A stretch of 64,000 nucleotides of DNA, from positions 19,653 to 83,652 of the forward strand of contig NZ_JASHJX010000013.1 of assembly GCF_030732985.1 (NCBI RefSeq), given 5' to 3'. The stretch is from Nioella sp. MMSF_3534. Its GTDB lineage: Bacteria > Pseudomonadota > Alphaproteobacteria > Rhodobacterales > Rhodobacteraceae. Below the pieces are notes generated by a model that made no database searches, had not been told where the DNA came from, and saw only the letters and a program-made list of their open reading frames with translations. Made by a program: the position numbers and the translations under genes. Positions 36,370 through 44,983 of the stretch are shown one piece after another (position 1 is the stretch's first letter; each line of letters opens with the position of its first letter).

Positions 36370-36461
36370 GCCGCCACCCGCGCTTGGGCATCGCAAAACG
36401 GTTGCCCAAAGACGAGGGCTCTGCAACTCTGTCGGAAAGTGATTTCAGAGAGGGGTGTTCC

Positions 36462-37052
36462 ATGGGATTTTTCAAACCGATTGTTGCGGGCCTGACCGCG
36501 CTTGCGCTGGCCGGGCCTGCCATGGCGCAGGATTGGGGGCTGCGGTCGAATTTCGAGCAACGATGGTTCTTTGCCGGAACCGGTACTGAGGGCGGGCCGA
36601 TCAGCTTCAATTGCGCGGGCCACTATCCGGATGCGGACTGGTCCTATGGCGAGGGCGGCGGCCCCTATGACCCCTATATCATCCATGTTTCGATGACCGA
36701 AGCGCTTGGCCCCATTGATTGGAGCCAGCCGGACGCCGGACGCCGGTCGGACGTGATCTTTTCCATTGGCGGGCTTGGCTACCAGTTTCCGCAGATCCAG
36801 TGGAACGAGATGGTCGGCGATTGGGGTGTGGTGATTTCCATGGGCGATCCGCTGATCACGGCGCTGCTGGCTGGCGGGCCGAGCGAGCTTTGGGCCGGAG
36901 ATCGGCGAATTGCGCAACTGTCGGGGACCGGTCTTTCGGAAAACCTTGCGCAGGCGATCCGGTTCTGTGACGGCCATTGGGCCGCCATGGGCGTCGGGGT
37001 GCCCCAGCATGCCGCCCAGACCGTCATGTCCCTGAGAGGACAGGGCGGGTAA
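36462..37052 (+). CDS. Secreted protein of unknown function
   Basis: A 196-residue protein with a clear signal peptide (LTALALAGPAMAQ, cleavage near residue 23) and a Gly/Trp-rich mature part with two Cys (CAGH and FCDGHW). I recognise no domain. GAGAGGGG lies before the ATG at 36462. It lies between two alpha/beta hydrolase genes on the same strand, 92 bases after the first. Confidence 0.72.
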   Translation: MGFFKPIVAGLTALALAGPAMAQDWGLRSNFEQRWFFAGTGTEGGPISFNCAGHYPDADWSYGEGGGPYDPYIIHVSMTEALGPIDWSQPDAGRRSDVIFSIGGLGYQFPQIQWNEMVGDWGVVISMGDPLITALLAGGPSELWAGDRRIAQLSGTGLSENLAQAIRFCDGHWAAMGVGVPQHAAQTVMSLRGQGG

Positions 37053-37076
37053 GATCGGTTCGGTGAAATTGTAACG

Positions 37077-37769
37077 ATGGATCCTGTTGTTTTCATTCCG
37101 GGTTTCATGTCTGACGCGCGGGCGTTCCGGCATCAGATCGAGGCCCTGTCGTTGGATCGTCCGGTTCAAATCGCCTCGCTTGCCGGGTCCGATTCCGTGC
37201 GCGAGATGGCCAGCCTTGCCTTGCAGGGATTGCCGCAGCGCTGTGCGCTGGTCGGCCATTCCCTTGGCGGCATGGTGGCGATGGAACTGGCCCGCCTCGC
37301 ACCGGACAGGGTCACGCGGCTGGTGCTGATCTCGACCGATGCGTTGTCGGAATTGCCGGGCGTCGCGGCGGCGCGCGATACGATGATTGCGCGGGCGCGG
37401 GCGGGTCGGCTTGCGGATGCGATGGCCGAGGCGCTGCCATCGGGGGCTTTGGCACCCGGGGCCGGTCGCGCCGGGGTTCTGGATATTGTCCGGCAGATGG
37501 CGGAACGGGCCGGAGTGGATGCCTTTCACGCCCAATCCCGCGCGATGCAGCGCCGCCCGGACCAGCAAGGAACGCTGCGCCGCCTGCCAGTTCCCACGCT
37601 CGTCGTCTGCGGAGCGCATGATCGTCTGTTTCCTGCCCGCCGGCACGAGGTGATGGCCGGGCTGCTGCCGCAAGGGCGGCTGGTGGTGTTGGAGGAGGCG
37701 GGGCATCTGCCGATGCTGGAGCAGCCCGAGGAGGTCACCGATCTGCTGCATCGGATGCTGAGGGTCTGA
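37077..37769 (+). CDS. Alpha/beta-fold hydrolase
   Basis: A 230-residue soluble hydrolase. The oxyanion loop is FIPGFM, the nucleophile elbow GHSLGG, the acid in GAHDRLFP and the His in EEAGHLPMLEQPEEV. It resembles MhpC/MenH-type esterases without a defined substrate. It starts 24 bases after the secreted protein gene and converges with the GFA-like gene. Confidence 0.88.
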   Translation: MDPVVFIPGFMSDARAFRHQIEALSLDRPVQIASLAGSDSVREMASLALQGLPQRCALVGHSLGGMVAMELARLAPDRVTRLVLISTDALSELPGVAAARDTMIARARAGRLADAMAEALPSGALAPGAGRAGVLDIVRQMAERAGVDAFHAQSRAMQRRPDQQGTLRRLPVPTLVVCGAHDRLFPARRHEVMAGLLPQGRLVVLEEAGHLPMLEQPEEVTDLLHRMLRV

Positions 37770-37772
37770 GCT

Positions 37773-38330
37773 CTATTCCGCCCTCGGGGCAAGCACCGGC
37801 GCGTTGATCGGGCTGCCATCGGCGTTGAAGAACGGAGTCTGTCTGCCCCTGCGTCCCAGCTTTGCGGCGACGGTACGTTTCACAAAGCGCCAGATGACCC
37901 GGCCGCCATTCTGGTGGCGCTGCTTGCCATTGGGGCCCGTGACGAAGCCATGGGCGATGACAGGGCCAAGTGGCGCGGGATCGGACAGGTTGCCCGTCAG
38001 GATGCCCGCGAAGGGCAGCGCAGGGGAGCCGAAAGTGTTGATCATCGGCGTATCGCAACATTGCGCCGTCCAGCGAAACAGGCCCTTTGGCGACAGCTGA
38101 ACCGGGATCAACCGGTCGGCGCCCGTGGCGATCTCGATCCGGTCCGGGGTGGTCTGCCACAGATCGACGCCGCCCGCAGCCGAGTCGCCCAGACCCGAAA
38201 GCCGCATCGCGCGGGCGCAGGAATTGCAGTGGCAGACGACATGCGTTCCCTCTTGCGGGCGCACATCGTGCAGGATGCCGGTGACAGTGCCGCAGCGGCA
38301 GGCGAAGGGGATATCCGCGCCCGCCGTCAT
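37773..38330 (-). CDS. GFA-like zinc protein (DUF6151 type)
   Basis: A 185-residue protein with a zinc-ribbon-like start: Cys11 and Cys13 in CRCG, and Cys33, Cys35 and Cys38 in CHCNSC, the pattern of the GFA/CENP-V fold, with a further CC pair near residue 90. GFA relatives handle glutathione-formaldehyde adducts but many are uncharacterised. It follows phaZ by four bases on the same strand, so it is likely co-transcribed. Confidence 0.78.
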   Translation of the reverse strand: MTAGADIPFACRCGTVTGILHDVRPQEGTHVVCHCNSCARAMRLSGLGDSAAGGVDLWQTTPDRIEIATGADRLIPVQLSPKGLFRWTAQCCDTPMINTFGSPALPFAGILTGNLSDPAPLGPVIAHGFVTGPNGKQRHQNGGRVIWRFVKRTVAAKLGRRGRQTPFFNADGSPINAPVLAPRAE

Positions 38331-38334
38331 GGGA

Positions 38335-39609
38335 TCATTCGGCGGCCGTGGTGACGGCGCTGACCGGGGTCTTGGGAACATCGCAATTGGCGTCGATGAA
38401 GTTCAGCACCAGCGGGCGAATGTTGGTGCGCCAGCTTTTCCCGGCGAAGATGCCGTAATGCCCGGCGTTCGGTTCCAGGTAGTTGGCCTTCTTCTCTTCC
38501 GGCAGGCCGGTGCATAGCCGCAGCGCAGCGACACATTGACCGGGGGCCGAGATATCATCCTTGCCGCCCTCGACTGTTTTCACCGCGACGGTGGTGATTT
38601 TGCCCAGATCGACCTGCTTGCCCGCGACGGTGAAGCGATTCTGTGCAATCTCCAGCCCTTTGAAGATGCGTTCGACGGTGGACAGGTAGAATTCCGCCGT
38701 CATGTCCATCACGGCGAGATATTCGTCGTAGAACCGGTTGTGCTTGTCATGATCCGAGGCTTCGCCCTTGGCGACGGCAAGGATCTGGTTGGAGAACGCC
38801 TTGGCGTGCTTTTCCGCGTTCATCGCCATGAAGGAGCTGAGCTGCTGAAGACCGGGATAAACCATCCGGCCCGCGCCCATATACTTGAAGCCGACGCGCT
38901 GAACGACATGGCGTTCCAGCGTGCCCATGGTGATGCGGTTGCCGAAATCGGTGACGTCGGTCGCGGCGGCGTCGGGGTCGATCGGGCCGCCGATCAAGGT
39001 CAGCGTCCGGGGCTGTGCGTCGGGGTCTTCCTCGGCCAGATAGGCGGTGGCGGCCAGCGCGAGGGGCGCAGGCTGACAGACTGCGATCACATGGGTATCT
39101 GGCCCCATTTCGCGCAGGAAATCAACGAGGTAGAGCGTATAATCCTCGATATCGAACTTGCCTTCCGACACCGGAATGTCGCGCGCATTGTGCCAATCGG
39201 TGATGTAGACGTCACAATCGGGCAGCAGGCTGACCACGGTCGAGCGGAGCAGCGTCGCGTAGTGGCCCGACATCGGCGCAACCAGCAGAACCTTGCGGCC
39301 CGTGGGCGCGCGGCCCTGCACCTTGAACCGGATCAGGTCGCCAAAGGGGCGGGGCATCACGCATTCGATATCGACCAGATGGTCGCGACCATCGGCACCG
39401 GGAATGGAATGGATGTTCCAGTCGGGCTTGGCGATCATCCGTTCGAAGCTGCGTTCCATGACCTCGCCCCAGGCGGCGGTCAGCTTGATCATCGGATTCG
39501 GGATCAACCCAAGCTGGGGGTAGCCGCACATCGCGCGTGCGGTGGACCCGAGCCACTGGTTGGTCACACGGATCGATTCCATCATGTCGTAGGTAAGAAG
39601 ATGTTTCAT
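38335..39609 (-). CDS. phaZ: Intracellular polyhydroxyalkanoate depolymerase
   Basis: A 424-residue enzyme that mobilises stored polyester. The N terminus MKHLLTYDMMESIRVTNQWL and the alpha/beta core with VIAVCQPAPLAL, a Cys nucleophile site, are typical of the intracellular PhaZ family; the later HYGIFAGKSW holds the His. It diverges from phaC, giving a shared regulatory region of 160 bases. Confidence 0.9.
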   Translation of the reverse strand: MKHLLTYDMMESIRVTNQWLGSTARAMCGYPQLGLIPNPMIKLTAAWGEVMERSFERMIAKPDWNIHSIPGADGRDHLVDIECVMPRPFGDLIRFKVQGRAPTGRKVLLVAPMSGHYATLLRSTVVSLLPDCDVYITDWHNARDIPVSEGKFDIEDYTLYLVDFLREMGPDTHVIAVCQPAPLALAATAYLAEEDPDAQPRTLTLIGGPIDPDAAATDVTDFGNRITMGTLERHVVQRVGFKYMGAGRMVYPGLQQLSSFMAMNAEKHAKAFSNQILAVAKGEASDHDKHNRFYDEYLAVMDMTAEFYLSTVERIFKGLEIAQNRFTVAGKQVDLGKITTVAVKTVEGGKDDISAPGQCVAALRLCTGLPEEKKANYLEPNAGHYGIFAGKSWRTNIRPLVLNFIDANCDVPKTPVSAVTTAAE

Positions 39610-39769
39610 CGCGCTGTGACTCCTGCAAAACTGAGGAACGACCGGTCCAGTCGGACCCGGATCATTTCGTCGCTTTGCCCCCTCACCCTGGCAAGGCTTA
39701 TATGCACATGCAGCATTGAGAGGGCAAAATCAAGTCATGGCACAGCACGCAGACGGAGGAGACAGCGAC

Positions 39770-41548
39770 ATGGGGGACAATCTTGAACGCCTCAATGCGA
39801 ATCTCGCGAAGATGGAGGAGCTGTCCAAACGGATGGTGGCCGCCCTCGGACAGAAGGACCTGACAACCGACGCGGGCATGTCCGGGCCGGGGCAGGATCT
39901 GTATGTGAAAGCGGGGTCGGCGCTGTTCAACGAGATGCTGACAAACCCCACCAAGCTGATGGGCCATCAGGTGGCTTATTGGTCGAAGGCGGTGGAAAAT
40001 TTCATCGAAACGCAGCAGGCGCTTGCAGCCGGGCAGTTCGAAATGCCCGAAGACGACGATGCCCCGAAGGACAAGCGCTTTGCCAACCCGATGTGGCGCA
40101 CACATCCCTATTTCCGCTTCGTGCGCAAACAGTACGAGCTGAATTCCGACGCCATCGAGCAATCCATGGCCGAGCTGGAGGGGCTGACCCCGAAGGAAAA
40201 GAGCCGGGTGGAGTTCTTTTCCCGCCAGATCATCGACCTCTTCGCGCCGACGAATTACCTCGCCACCAATCCCGACGCGCTGCAGAAGGCCATCGACACG
40301 GATGGGCAGAGCCTCGTGGACGGGCTGGAAAACCTTGTCCGCGACATCGAGGCCAACAAGGGTGAGCTGCTGCCGACCCTGTCGGACCCCAATGCCTTCA
40401 AGGTGGGTGAAAACATCGGCACCGCGGAAGGCAAGGTCGTGTTCCGCAACCGGATGATGGAGGTGATTCAGTACGCGCCCAAGACCGACACGGTCTATCG
40501 CACGCCATTGGTGATTTTCCCGCCCTGGATCAACAAGTTCTACATCATGGACCTCAAGCCCCAGAACTCGCTGATCCGCTGGATCGTCGAGCAGGGCTAT
40601 ACGCTGTTTGTCGTAAGCTGGGTGAACCCAGATGCCAGCTATGCCGAGGTCGGGCTGGAGGATTATATCGAGGAGGGATATCTTCAGGCGGTCGAGGTCG
40701 CCAAGGAGATCACCGGCGAGAAACAGGTCAATGCCGTGGGCTATTGCATCGCGGGCACGACCCTGTCGGCGACGCTGGCGCTGATGCAGAAACGCGGCGA
40801 CAAGTCGATCAAGTCGGCCACCTTCTTTACCACGCTCACCGATTTCAGCGATCAGGGGGAGTTTACCGTCTTCCTGCAGGATGATTTCGTCGACGCGATC
40901 GAGCGGCAAGTCACCGAGAAGGGCATCCTCGACAGTTTCTTCATGTCCAAGACCATGAGCTTCCTACGCTCGAACGATCTGGTCTACGGCCCTGCCGTGC
41001 GCAGCTACATGATGGGCGAGGCGCCGCCCGCCTTCGACCTGCTCTACTGGAACGGCGACAGCACCAACCTGCCCGGCCGGATGGTCAAACAGTACCTGCG
41101 CCAGCTTTGTCAGGGCAATGAGCTGGCCGAGGGAGGCTTCAAGATTCTGGGTGAAACGGTCAGCATCCGCGACATCAAGCTGCCGGTCTGTTCCGTCGGA
41201 ACCAAGACCGACCATATTGCGCCCTGGAAGAACTGCTATCGCGGCTTTTCGCAGTTCGGCAGCCGCGACAAGACCTTCATCATGTCCGAGTCGGGCCATA
41301 TCGCCGGCATCATCAACCCACCGTCCAAGAAGAAATACGGCCACTTCCTGAACCCCAAGGTCAAAGGCACCGCGGACGCGTGGCTGGAAGGCGCGGAATT
41401 CCATGAGGGCTCGTGGTGGCCGGTTTGGGAAGAGTGGTTGCAACGCCGGTCAGGGGCGCAGGTTCCCGCCCGCGAACCGGGTGAGTCGGGCCATGAAACG
41501 CTTGGCGATGCGCCTGGAACCTATGTTCTGGTGACGACAAAGGGCTGA
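39770..41548 (+). CDS. phaC: Class I poly(3-hydroxyalkanoate) synthase
   Basis: A 592-residue enzyme that polymerises 3-hydroxyacyl-CoA on granule surfaces. The lipase-like box GYCIAGT carries the catalytic Cys326, and ESGHIAGIINPP holds the catalytic His. I chose the ATG at 39770 because GGAGGAG lies nine bases before it; starts at 39737 and 39716 are also open. phaP and phaR follow on the same strand. Confidence 0.96.
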   Translation: MGDNLERLNANLAKMEELSKRMVAALGQKDLTTDAGMSGPGQDLYVKAGSALFNEMLTNPTKLMGHQVAYWSKAVENFIETQQALAAGQFEMPEDDDAPKDKRFANPMWRTHPYFRFVRKQYELNSDAIEQSMAELEGLTPKEKSRVEFFSRQIIDLFAPTNYLATNPDALQKAIDTDGQSLVDGLENLVRDIEANKGELLPTLSDPNAFKVGENIGTAEGKVVFRNRMMEVIQYAPKTDTVYRTPLVIFPPWINKFYIMDLKPQNSLIRWIVEQGYTLFVVSWVNPDASYAEVGLEDYIEEGYLQAVEVAKEITGEKQVNAVGYCIAGTTLSATLALMQKRGDKSIKSATFFTTLTDFSDQGEFTVFLQDDFVDAIERQVTEKGILDSFFMSKTMSFLRSNDLVYGPAVRSYMMGEAPPAFDLLYWNGDSTNLPGRMVKQYLRQLCQGNELAEGGFKILGETVSIRDIKLPVCSVGTKTDHIAPWKNCYRGFSQFGSRDKTFIMSESGHIAGIINPPSKKKYGHFLNPKVKGTADAWLEGAEFHEGSWWPVWEEWLQRRSGAQVPAREPGESGHETLGDAPGTYVLVTTKG

Positions 41549-41574
41549 TTTCCAAGGGGTTTGCGAATATTTTG

Positions 41575-41585
41575 CTGCGGTGCAG
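41575..41585. promoter_or_regulatory. PhaR operator 1 upstream of phaP
   Basis: CTGC-GGT-GCAG matches the CTGC-N3-GCAG sequence bound by PhaR in Paracoccus denitrificans. It lies 100-110 bases before the phasin start. Confidence 0.75.
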
Positions 41586-41593
41586 AAAAAGAC

Positions 41594-41622
41594 TTGATTT
41601 GCTGCGCTGCAGCATGCATATT
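41594..41622 (+). promoter_or_regulatory. Likely phaP promoter
   Basis: TTGATT (41594-41599) and CATATT (41617-41622) are separated by 17 bases and resemble -35 and -10 boxes. The second PhaR site lies in the spacer, consistent with repression. Confidence 0.55.
41602..41612. promoter_or_regulatory. PhaR operator 2 upstream of phaP
   Basis: CTGC-GCT-GCAG, a second CTGC-N3-GCAG site 27 bases from the first, inside the larger palindrome GCTGCGCTGCAGC. Confidence 0.75.
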
Positions 41623-41684
41623 CTTTCGCATACGCAGAATTCAAACCCTACCGTCCCCGAGCGGGACAAACAGGAGACAGACCC

Positions 41685-42128
41685 ATGGCCAAGACCAACG
41701 ATTTCACCAAATACATCAACGAAGCAATGGCTGCTTTCCCCGTTGACATGACCGCCTATAACGACGCCTTCAAATCTTCCGCCGCAATGGGCGAGAAGTT
41801 CTCCAAGGTTGCTCTGGAAGCCGCCGAAAAGTCGACCGAGATCTCGACCCAGTGGACCAAGGACACCCTGGCCAAGCTTGGCGATGTTGCAAAGGTCAAG
41901 GACGAGCCGACCGCCTACACCAAGTCGATGACCGATTTCGCATCGGCTCAGGCTGAAATGACCGCCGAAACCCTGGCCGCCTTCGCAGAGGTCGCCAAGA
42001 AAGTGCAGATGGAAACCGTCGAGCTGATGATGGCCGCCGGCAAGGAAGCTTCGGAAGAAGCCACCGCAGCCGTCAAGAAAGCCACCGCCGAGGTGACCAC
42101 CGCTGCCAAGAAAGCTGCTGCCGCCTGA
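41685..42128 (+). CDS. phaP: Phasin, PHA granule-coating protein
   Basis: A 147-residue amphipathic helical protein of the phasin family, which coats PHA granules and is normally very abundant. It is rich in Ala, Lys, Glu and Thr with a repetitive C-terminal Ala/Lys/Glu helix ending AAKKAAAA. AACAGGAGACAGACCC precedes the ATG. Two PhaR operators lie in its promoter and a terminator follows. Confidence 0.93.
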   Translation: MAKTNDFTKYINEAMAAFPVDMTAYNDAFKSSAAMGEKFSKVALEAAEKSTEISTQWTKDTLAKLGDVAKVKDEPTAYTKSMTDFASAQAEMTAETLAAFAEVAKKVQMETVELMMAAGKEASEEATAAVKKATAEVTTAAKKAAAA

Positions 42129-42184
42129 GGCGCCAGACAGCCCTGATTTCGCCCGGATTTCCTCCCACTCCGCGCGAATTCCAG

Positions 42185-42222
42185 AAGGACGGACCCGTGC
42201 CCCGGGCCCGTCCTTTTCTTTT
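42185..42222 (+). terminator. Intrinsic terminator after phaP
   Basis: AAGGACGG and CCGTCCTT form the stem around a G/C-rich loop, followed by TTCTTTT, about 57 bases after the phasin stop. Confidence 0.85.
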
Positions 42223-42271
42223 GTGCGGTCAGGTGATTGCTTTTTGTGCACAAAGGACTAGGCTCTGCATG

Positions 42272-42282
42272 CTGCAATGCAG
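42272..42282. promoter_or_regulatory. PhaR operator upstream of phaR
   Basis: CTGC-AAT-GCAG, a third match to the PhaR site, 24 bases before the phaR start, consistent with autoregulation. Confidence 0.72.
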
Positions 42283-42305
42283 TGTAAGGGATAAGGGAGT
42301 TGGCT

Positions 42306-42860
42306 ATGGCTGACACGAATGCACCGTTGCTGATCAAGCGCTATGCCAGCCGCAGGCTCTACAACACCGAGACGTCGGACTATGTGACGCTGGAAGACAT
42401 CGCAGGCTTCATTCGCGAAGGCCGCGAGGTGAAGATCGTCGATCTGAAATCGGGCGACGACCTGACCCGGCAATACCTGCTGCAGATCATCGCCGAACAC
42501 GAAAGCCGCGGTGAAAGCGTGCTGCCCATCGGGGTGCTGACCGATCTGGTGCGCAGCTACACCACGCAGGCGCAAAGCGTCGTGCCGGAGTTTCTGGCCA
42601 TGTCTTTCGAGATGCTGCGGGACGGACAGTCGAAAATGGTCGAGAACATGACCGCGCTGAACCCGATGGCCAGCATGCCTGGGTTCGAGGCGATGCGCGC
42701 GCAGCAAGAGGCCTTCATGAAAGCCATGACCGGCGGCATGTCCGGCCAGTGGTCGGGGCCTGCCGCATCGGAGGACGAGGGCGGCGAAGAGGCCGGGGAC
42801 GAGCTTTCCGAGATCAAGAAACAACTGGCCGAGCTTCAGTCGAAACTGTCCAAGCTGTGA
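42306..42860 (+). CDS. phaR: Polyhydroxyalkanoate synthesis repressor PhaR
   Basis: A 184-residue regulator that binds both PHA polymer and DNA, releasing phaP when granules form. The N-terminal DNA-binding domain shows IKRYASRRLYNTETSDYVTLEDIA and the middle PHB-accumulation domain includes LLQIIAEHE. The C terminus is acidic and ends in a short coiled coil (EIKKQLAELQSKLSKL). ATG at 42306 follows AAGGGAG; TTG at 42300 is less likely. Confidence 0.95.
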   Translation: MADTNAPLLIKRYASRRLYNTETSDYVTLEDIAGFIREGREVKIVDLKSGDDLTRQYLLQIIAEHESRGESVLPIGVLTDLVRSYTTQAQSVVPEFLAMSFEMLRDGQSKMVENMTALNPMASMPGFEAMRAQQEAFMKAMTGGMSGQWSGPAASEDEGGEEAGDELSEIKKQLAELQSKLSKL

Positions 42861-42871
42861 TCCGCGACGAA

Positions 42872-42961
42872 GAAGGATTTTCCCGAAAATCCTTCAGGCG
42901 CGAAAGCCGGAAGATTTTTCTGGAAAAATCTTCTTTTTCAAAACTTTTCGTGAAAAGTTTT
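42872..42961. terminator. Three consecutive A/T-rich hairpins between convergent genes
   Basis: GAAGGATTTT-CCCG-AAAATCCTTC (42872-42895), GAAGATTTTTC-TG-GAAAAATCTTC followed by TTTTT (42910-42938), and AAAACTTTTC-GT-GAAAAGTTTT (42940-42961). The middle one is a good plus-strand terminator for phaR. The block also lies directly beyond the minus-strand aminotransferase stop. Confidence 0.8.
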
Positions 42962-42963
42962 CG

Positions 42964-44187
42964 TCAGGTCCCGTAGGCGCGGGTCTGGGATTTCACGTCT
43001 TCGGCTGCAGCCAGAAGAGCCGAGGCGATGAAATCGAGATCATCCGTCTGAAGCCGCGCCGGCAGGCGCACATCGCAGGCCCGCATCAGCATGGCGCGCG
43101 TCCGGGGCAGATCGGGCTGGTCGCCGGGAATGAACTGCCAGTTCCAGAAGGCGCGGGCATTGTCGGTGGACAGGCCAAAGACCTGCACCTTGACCCCACG
43201 GGCCGCTGCCGCGTCTGCAAAAGCGCGGGCCTCAGAGTCATCGGTGAAACCCACCAGATTGAACTGGATCGAGTCCGGTGCCCGGTCTTCCGGCAGAAGG
43301 GCGGGGGGCACCGACAGCCAGGGCGAGCTGTTCAGCAGCCCGGCCACATAATCGTGGTTGCGCCGGCCATCGCGCACCCGGCGGGCGACTTCGGGCAGTT
43401 GCGAGCGGATGATGGCAGCCGATAGGTTCGACAGGCGCAGGTTATAGAGTGGCAGTTTGTTCTGCCAGCGGGCAAAGGCGGCAGCAAGATCGCCGGTATT
43501 GTCGCCCTCGGGTCCCTTGTGCTTGGCCCAGTTATGCTCATAGGCGCCGGACATGATCACCGCGCGTGCCACCAGATCCGCGTCATCGGTCACCAGGATG
43601 CCGCCCTCGCCGGAATTGACCAGCTTGTAGGACTGGAAGCTGAAACAGCCCACGCGCCCGATCGTGCCGATCTTGCGCCCGTGCCATGTGGTGCCGAGCG
43701 AATGGGCCGCGTCTTCGACCACCGGGATGCCGCGCGCATCACAGAGCGCCATGATAGCATCCATGTCAGAGGTGTGGCCACGCATATGGCTGATGATGAC
43801 CGCGCCGATGCTGTCATCAAGCTTGGCAGCGAAGTCCTCCATATCGACGCGGTAATTCTCTCCCACCTCGACCAGAACCGGCTGGCAGTTGGCATGCACC
43901 ACGGCAGAAGGAACAGCGGCGAAGGTGAAGGCGGGGATCAGCACGCGGGTGCCGGGTTTCAACCCGAGACCCAGAAGCGAGAGGAAGAGCGCGGCAGAGC
44001 AGGAGGACACCGCCAGCGCGTATTTCATCCCCATCATGTCCGCGAATTCACGCTCCAGCAGGCTGACCGGCGCATCTTCGGGGGCCGTGTAGCGGAAGAG
44101 ATCGCCTGTCAGAAGCAACCGCTCCACCTCGGCGCGGGCGCTTTCCGGGATCGGCTCGGCGTCATAGACATTTGGGGCGAGCGCCAT
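42964..44187 (-). CDS. DegT/DnrJ/EryC1/StrS-family aminotransferase
   Basis: A 407-residue PLP enzyme of the sugar aminotransferase family. Asp159 in VEDAAHS and Lys188 in FSFQSYKLVNSGEGG are the cofactor-binding residues. Members aminate keto sugars or, in some lineages, make other aminated metabolites. No sugar-nucleotide genes are adjacent, so the substrate is unknown. The ATG at 44187 follows AAAGGTGAAATC; upstream open frame is ignored. Confidence 0.88.
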   Translation of the reverse strand: MALAPNVYDAEPIPESARAEVERLLLTGDLFRYTAPEDAPVSLLEREFADMMGMKYALAVSSCSAALFLSLLGLGLKPGTRVLIPAFTFAAVPSAVVHANCQPVLVEVGENYRVDMEDFAAKLDDSIGAVIISHMRGHTSDMDAIMALCDARGIPVVEDAAHSLGTTWHGRKIGTIGRVGCFSFQSYKLVNSGEGGILVTDDADLVARAVIMSGAYEHNWAKHKGPEGDNTGDLAAAFARWQNKLPLYNLRLSNLSAAIIRSQLPEVARRVRDGRRNHDYVAGLLNSSPWLSVPPALLPEDRAPDSIQFNLVGFTDDSEARAFADAAAARGVKVQVFGLSTDNARAFWNWQFIPGDQPDLPRTRAMLMRACDVRLPARLQTDDLDFIASALLAAAEDVKSQTRAYGT

Positions 44188-44297
44188 GATTTCACCTTTT
44201 CGAAAATCAGTATTTCGAATTTCTTTACATCGGAATCGTAACAGGTCAAAGACAGAACTCGCCGCCTCAGCCGATTTCTGTCCTCTTTGGCCGCGGT

Positions 44298-44978
44298 TCA
44301 GCCCCGGTTCTGCAGGAAATGCGCGGCGATCTGCTGGCCGATCATGCTGCCTTCGGTTGGCAGATGCAGACTGTCCTCGGCCTCGCTTAGCAGGGACTGG
44401 GGGACCGCGCCGCCCTTGAGCGCGCGGGCAAAATACCCGGTCACCTCGGTATCGAACTCCGGATGCGGCTGATAGGTCAGACCGGTCTCGCCATAGGCCA
44501 GGACCGCGTTTTCGCAAAACGGGGATTGGCCGAGTCGCCGCGCAGAAGGGGGCAGGGCGACAACCTGATCCTGATGCCAGGCATTCAGGGGCACGTCCCG
44601 CCCTTCGATCTGGTAGACATGGCGGCCCACACACCAGCCGCCCGTGTGTTTTTCGACCCGACCGCCAAGCGCCTGCGCGATGATCTGGTGCCCGAAACAG
44701 ATGCCCACAAGCGGCTTGCCGCTGGCTTGAATGGCCCGGATCGTGTTTTCCAGCGGCGCAATCCACGCATGGTCTTCATAGGCCCCGGCGGTGGACCCGG
44801 TGATCAGCCAGCCCTCGGCCTCGTCCATGTGATCGGGCAATTCCAGCGCTTCGACATTCCAGCTCCGGTAGCTGAACCCGTGCCCCTCCAGCAACCGCTC
44901 AAAGAGCCCCTGATAGGGGCCAAGCGCGGCTTGAGTGGGGGCGTCGAACTCCTCCGCCTGAAGGATGCCGATCCGCAT
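44298..44978 (-). CDS. Class I glutamine amidotransferase-like protein
   Basis: A 226-residue stand-alone glutaminase domain of the GMP-synthase type. The nucleophile is Cys94 in GICFGHQ, and His172 and Glu174 in PHPEFD complete the triad. Such proteins may hydrolyse gamma-glutamyl compounds. It follows the ABC permease gene by five bases, so it is the last gene of the transporter operon and may process the imported substrate. Confidence 0.87.
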   Translation of the reverse strand: MRIGILQAEEFDAPTQAALGPYQGLFERLLEGHGFSYRSWNVEALELPDHMDEAEGWLITGSTAGAYEDHAWIAPLENTIRAIQASGKPLVGICFGHQIIAQALGGRVEKHTGGWCVGRHVYQIEGRDVPLNAWHQDQVVALPPSARRLGQSPFCENAVLAYGETGLTYQPHPEFDTEVTGYFARALKGGAVPQSLLSEAEDSLHLPTEGSMIGQQIAAHFLQNRG

Positions 44979-44983
44979 TGGGC

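Noticed and set aside
39701..39714. TGCACATGCAGCA between phaZ and phaC as a PhaR operator
   Set aside because: It is TGC-rich but does not fit CTGC-N3-GCAG, unlike the three clear sites at phaP and phaR.
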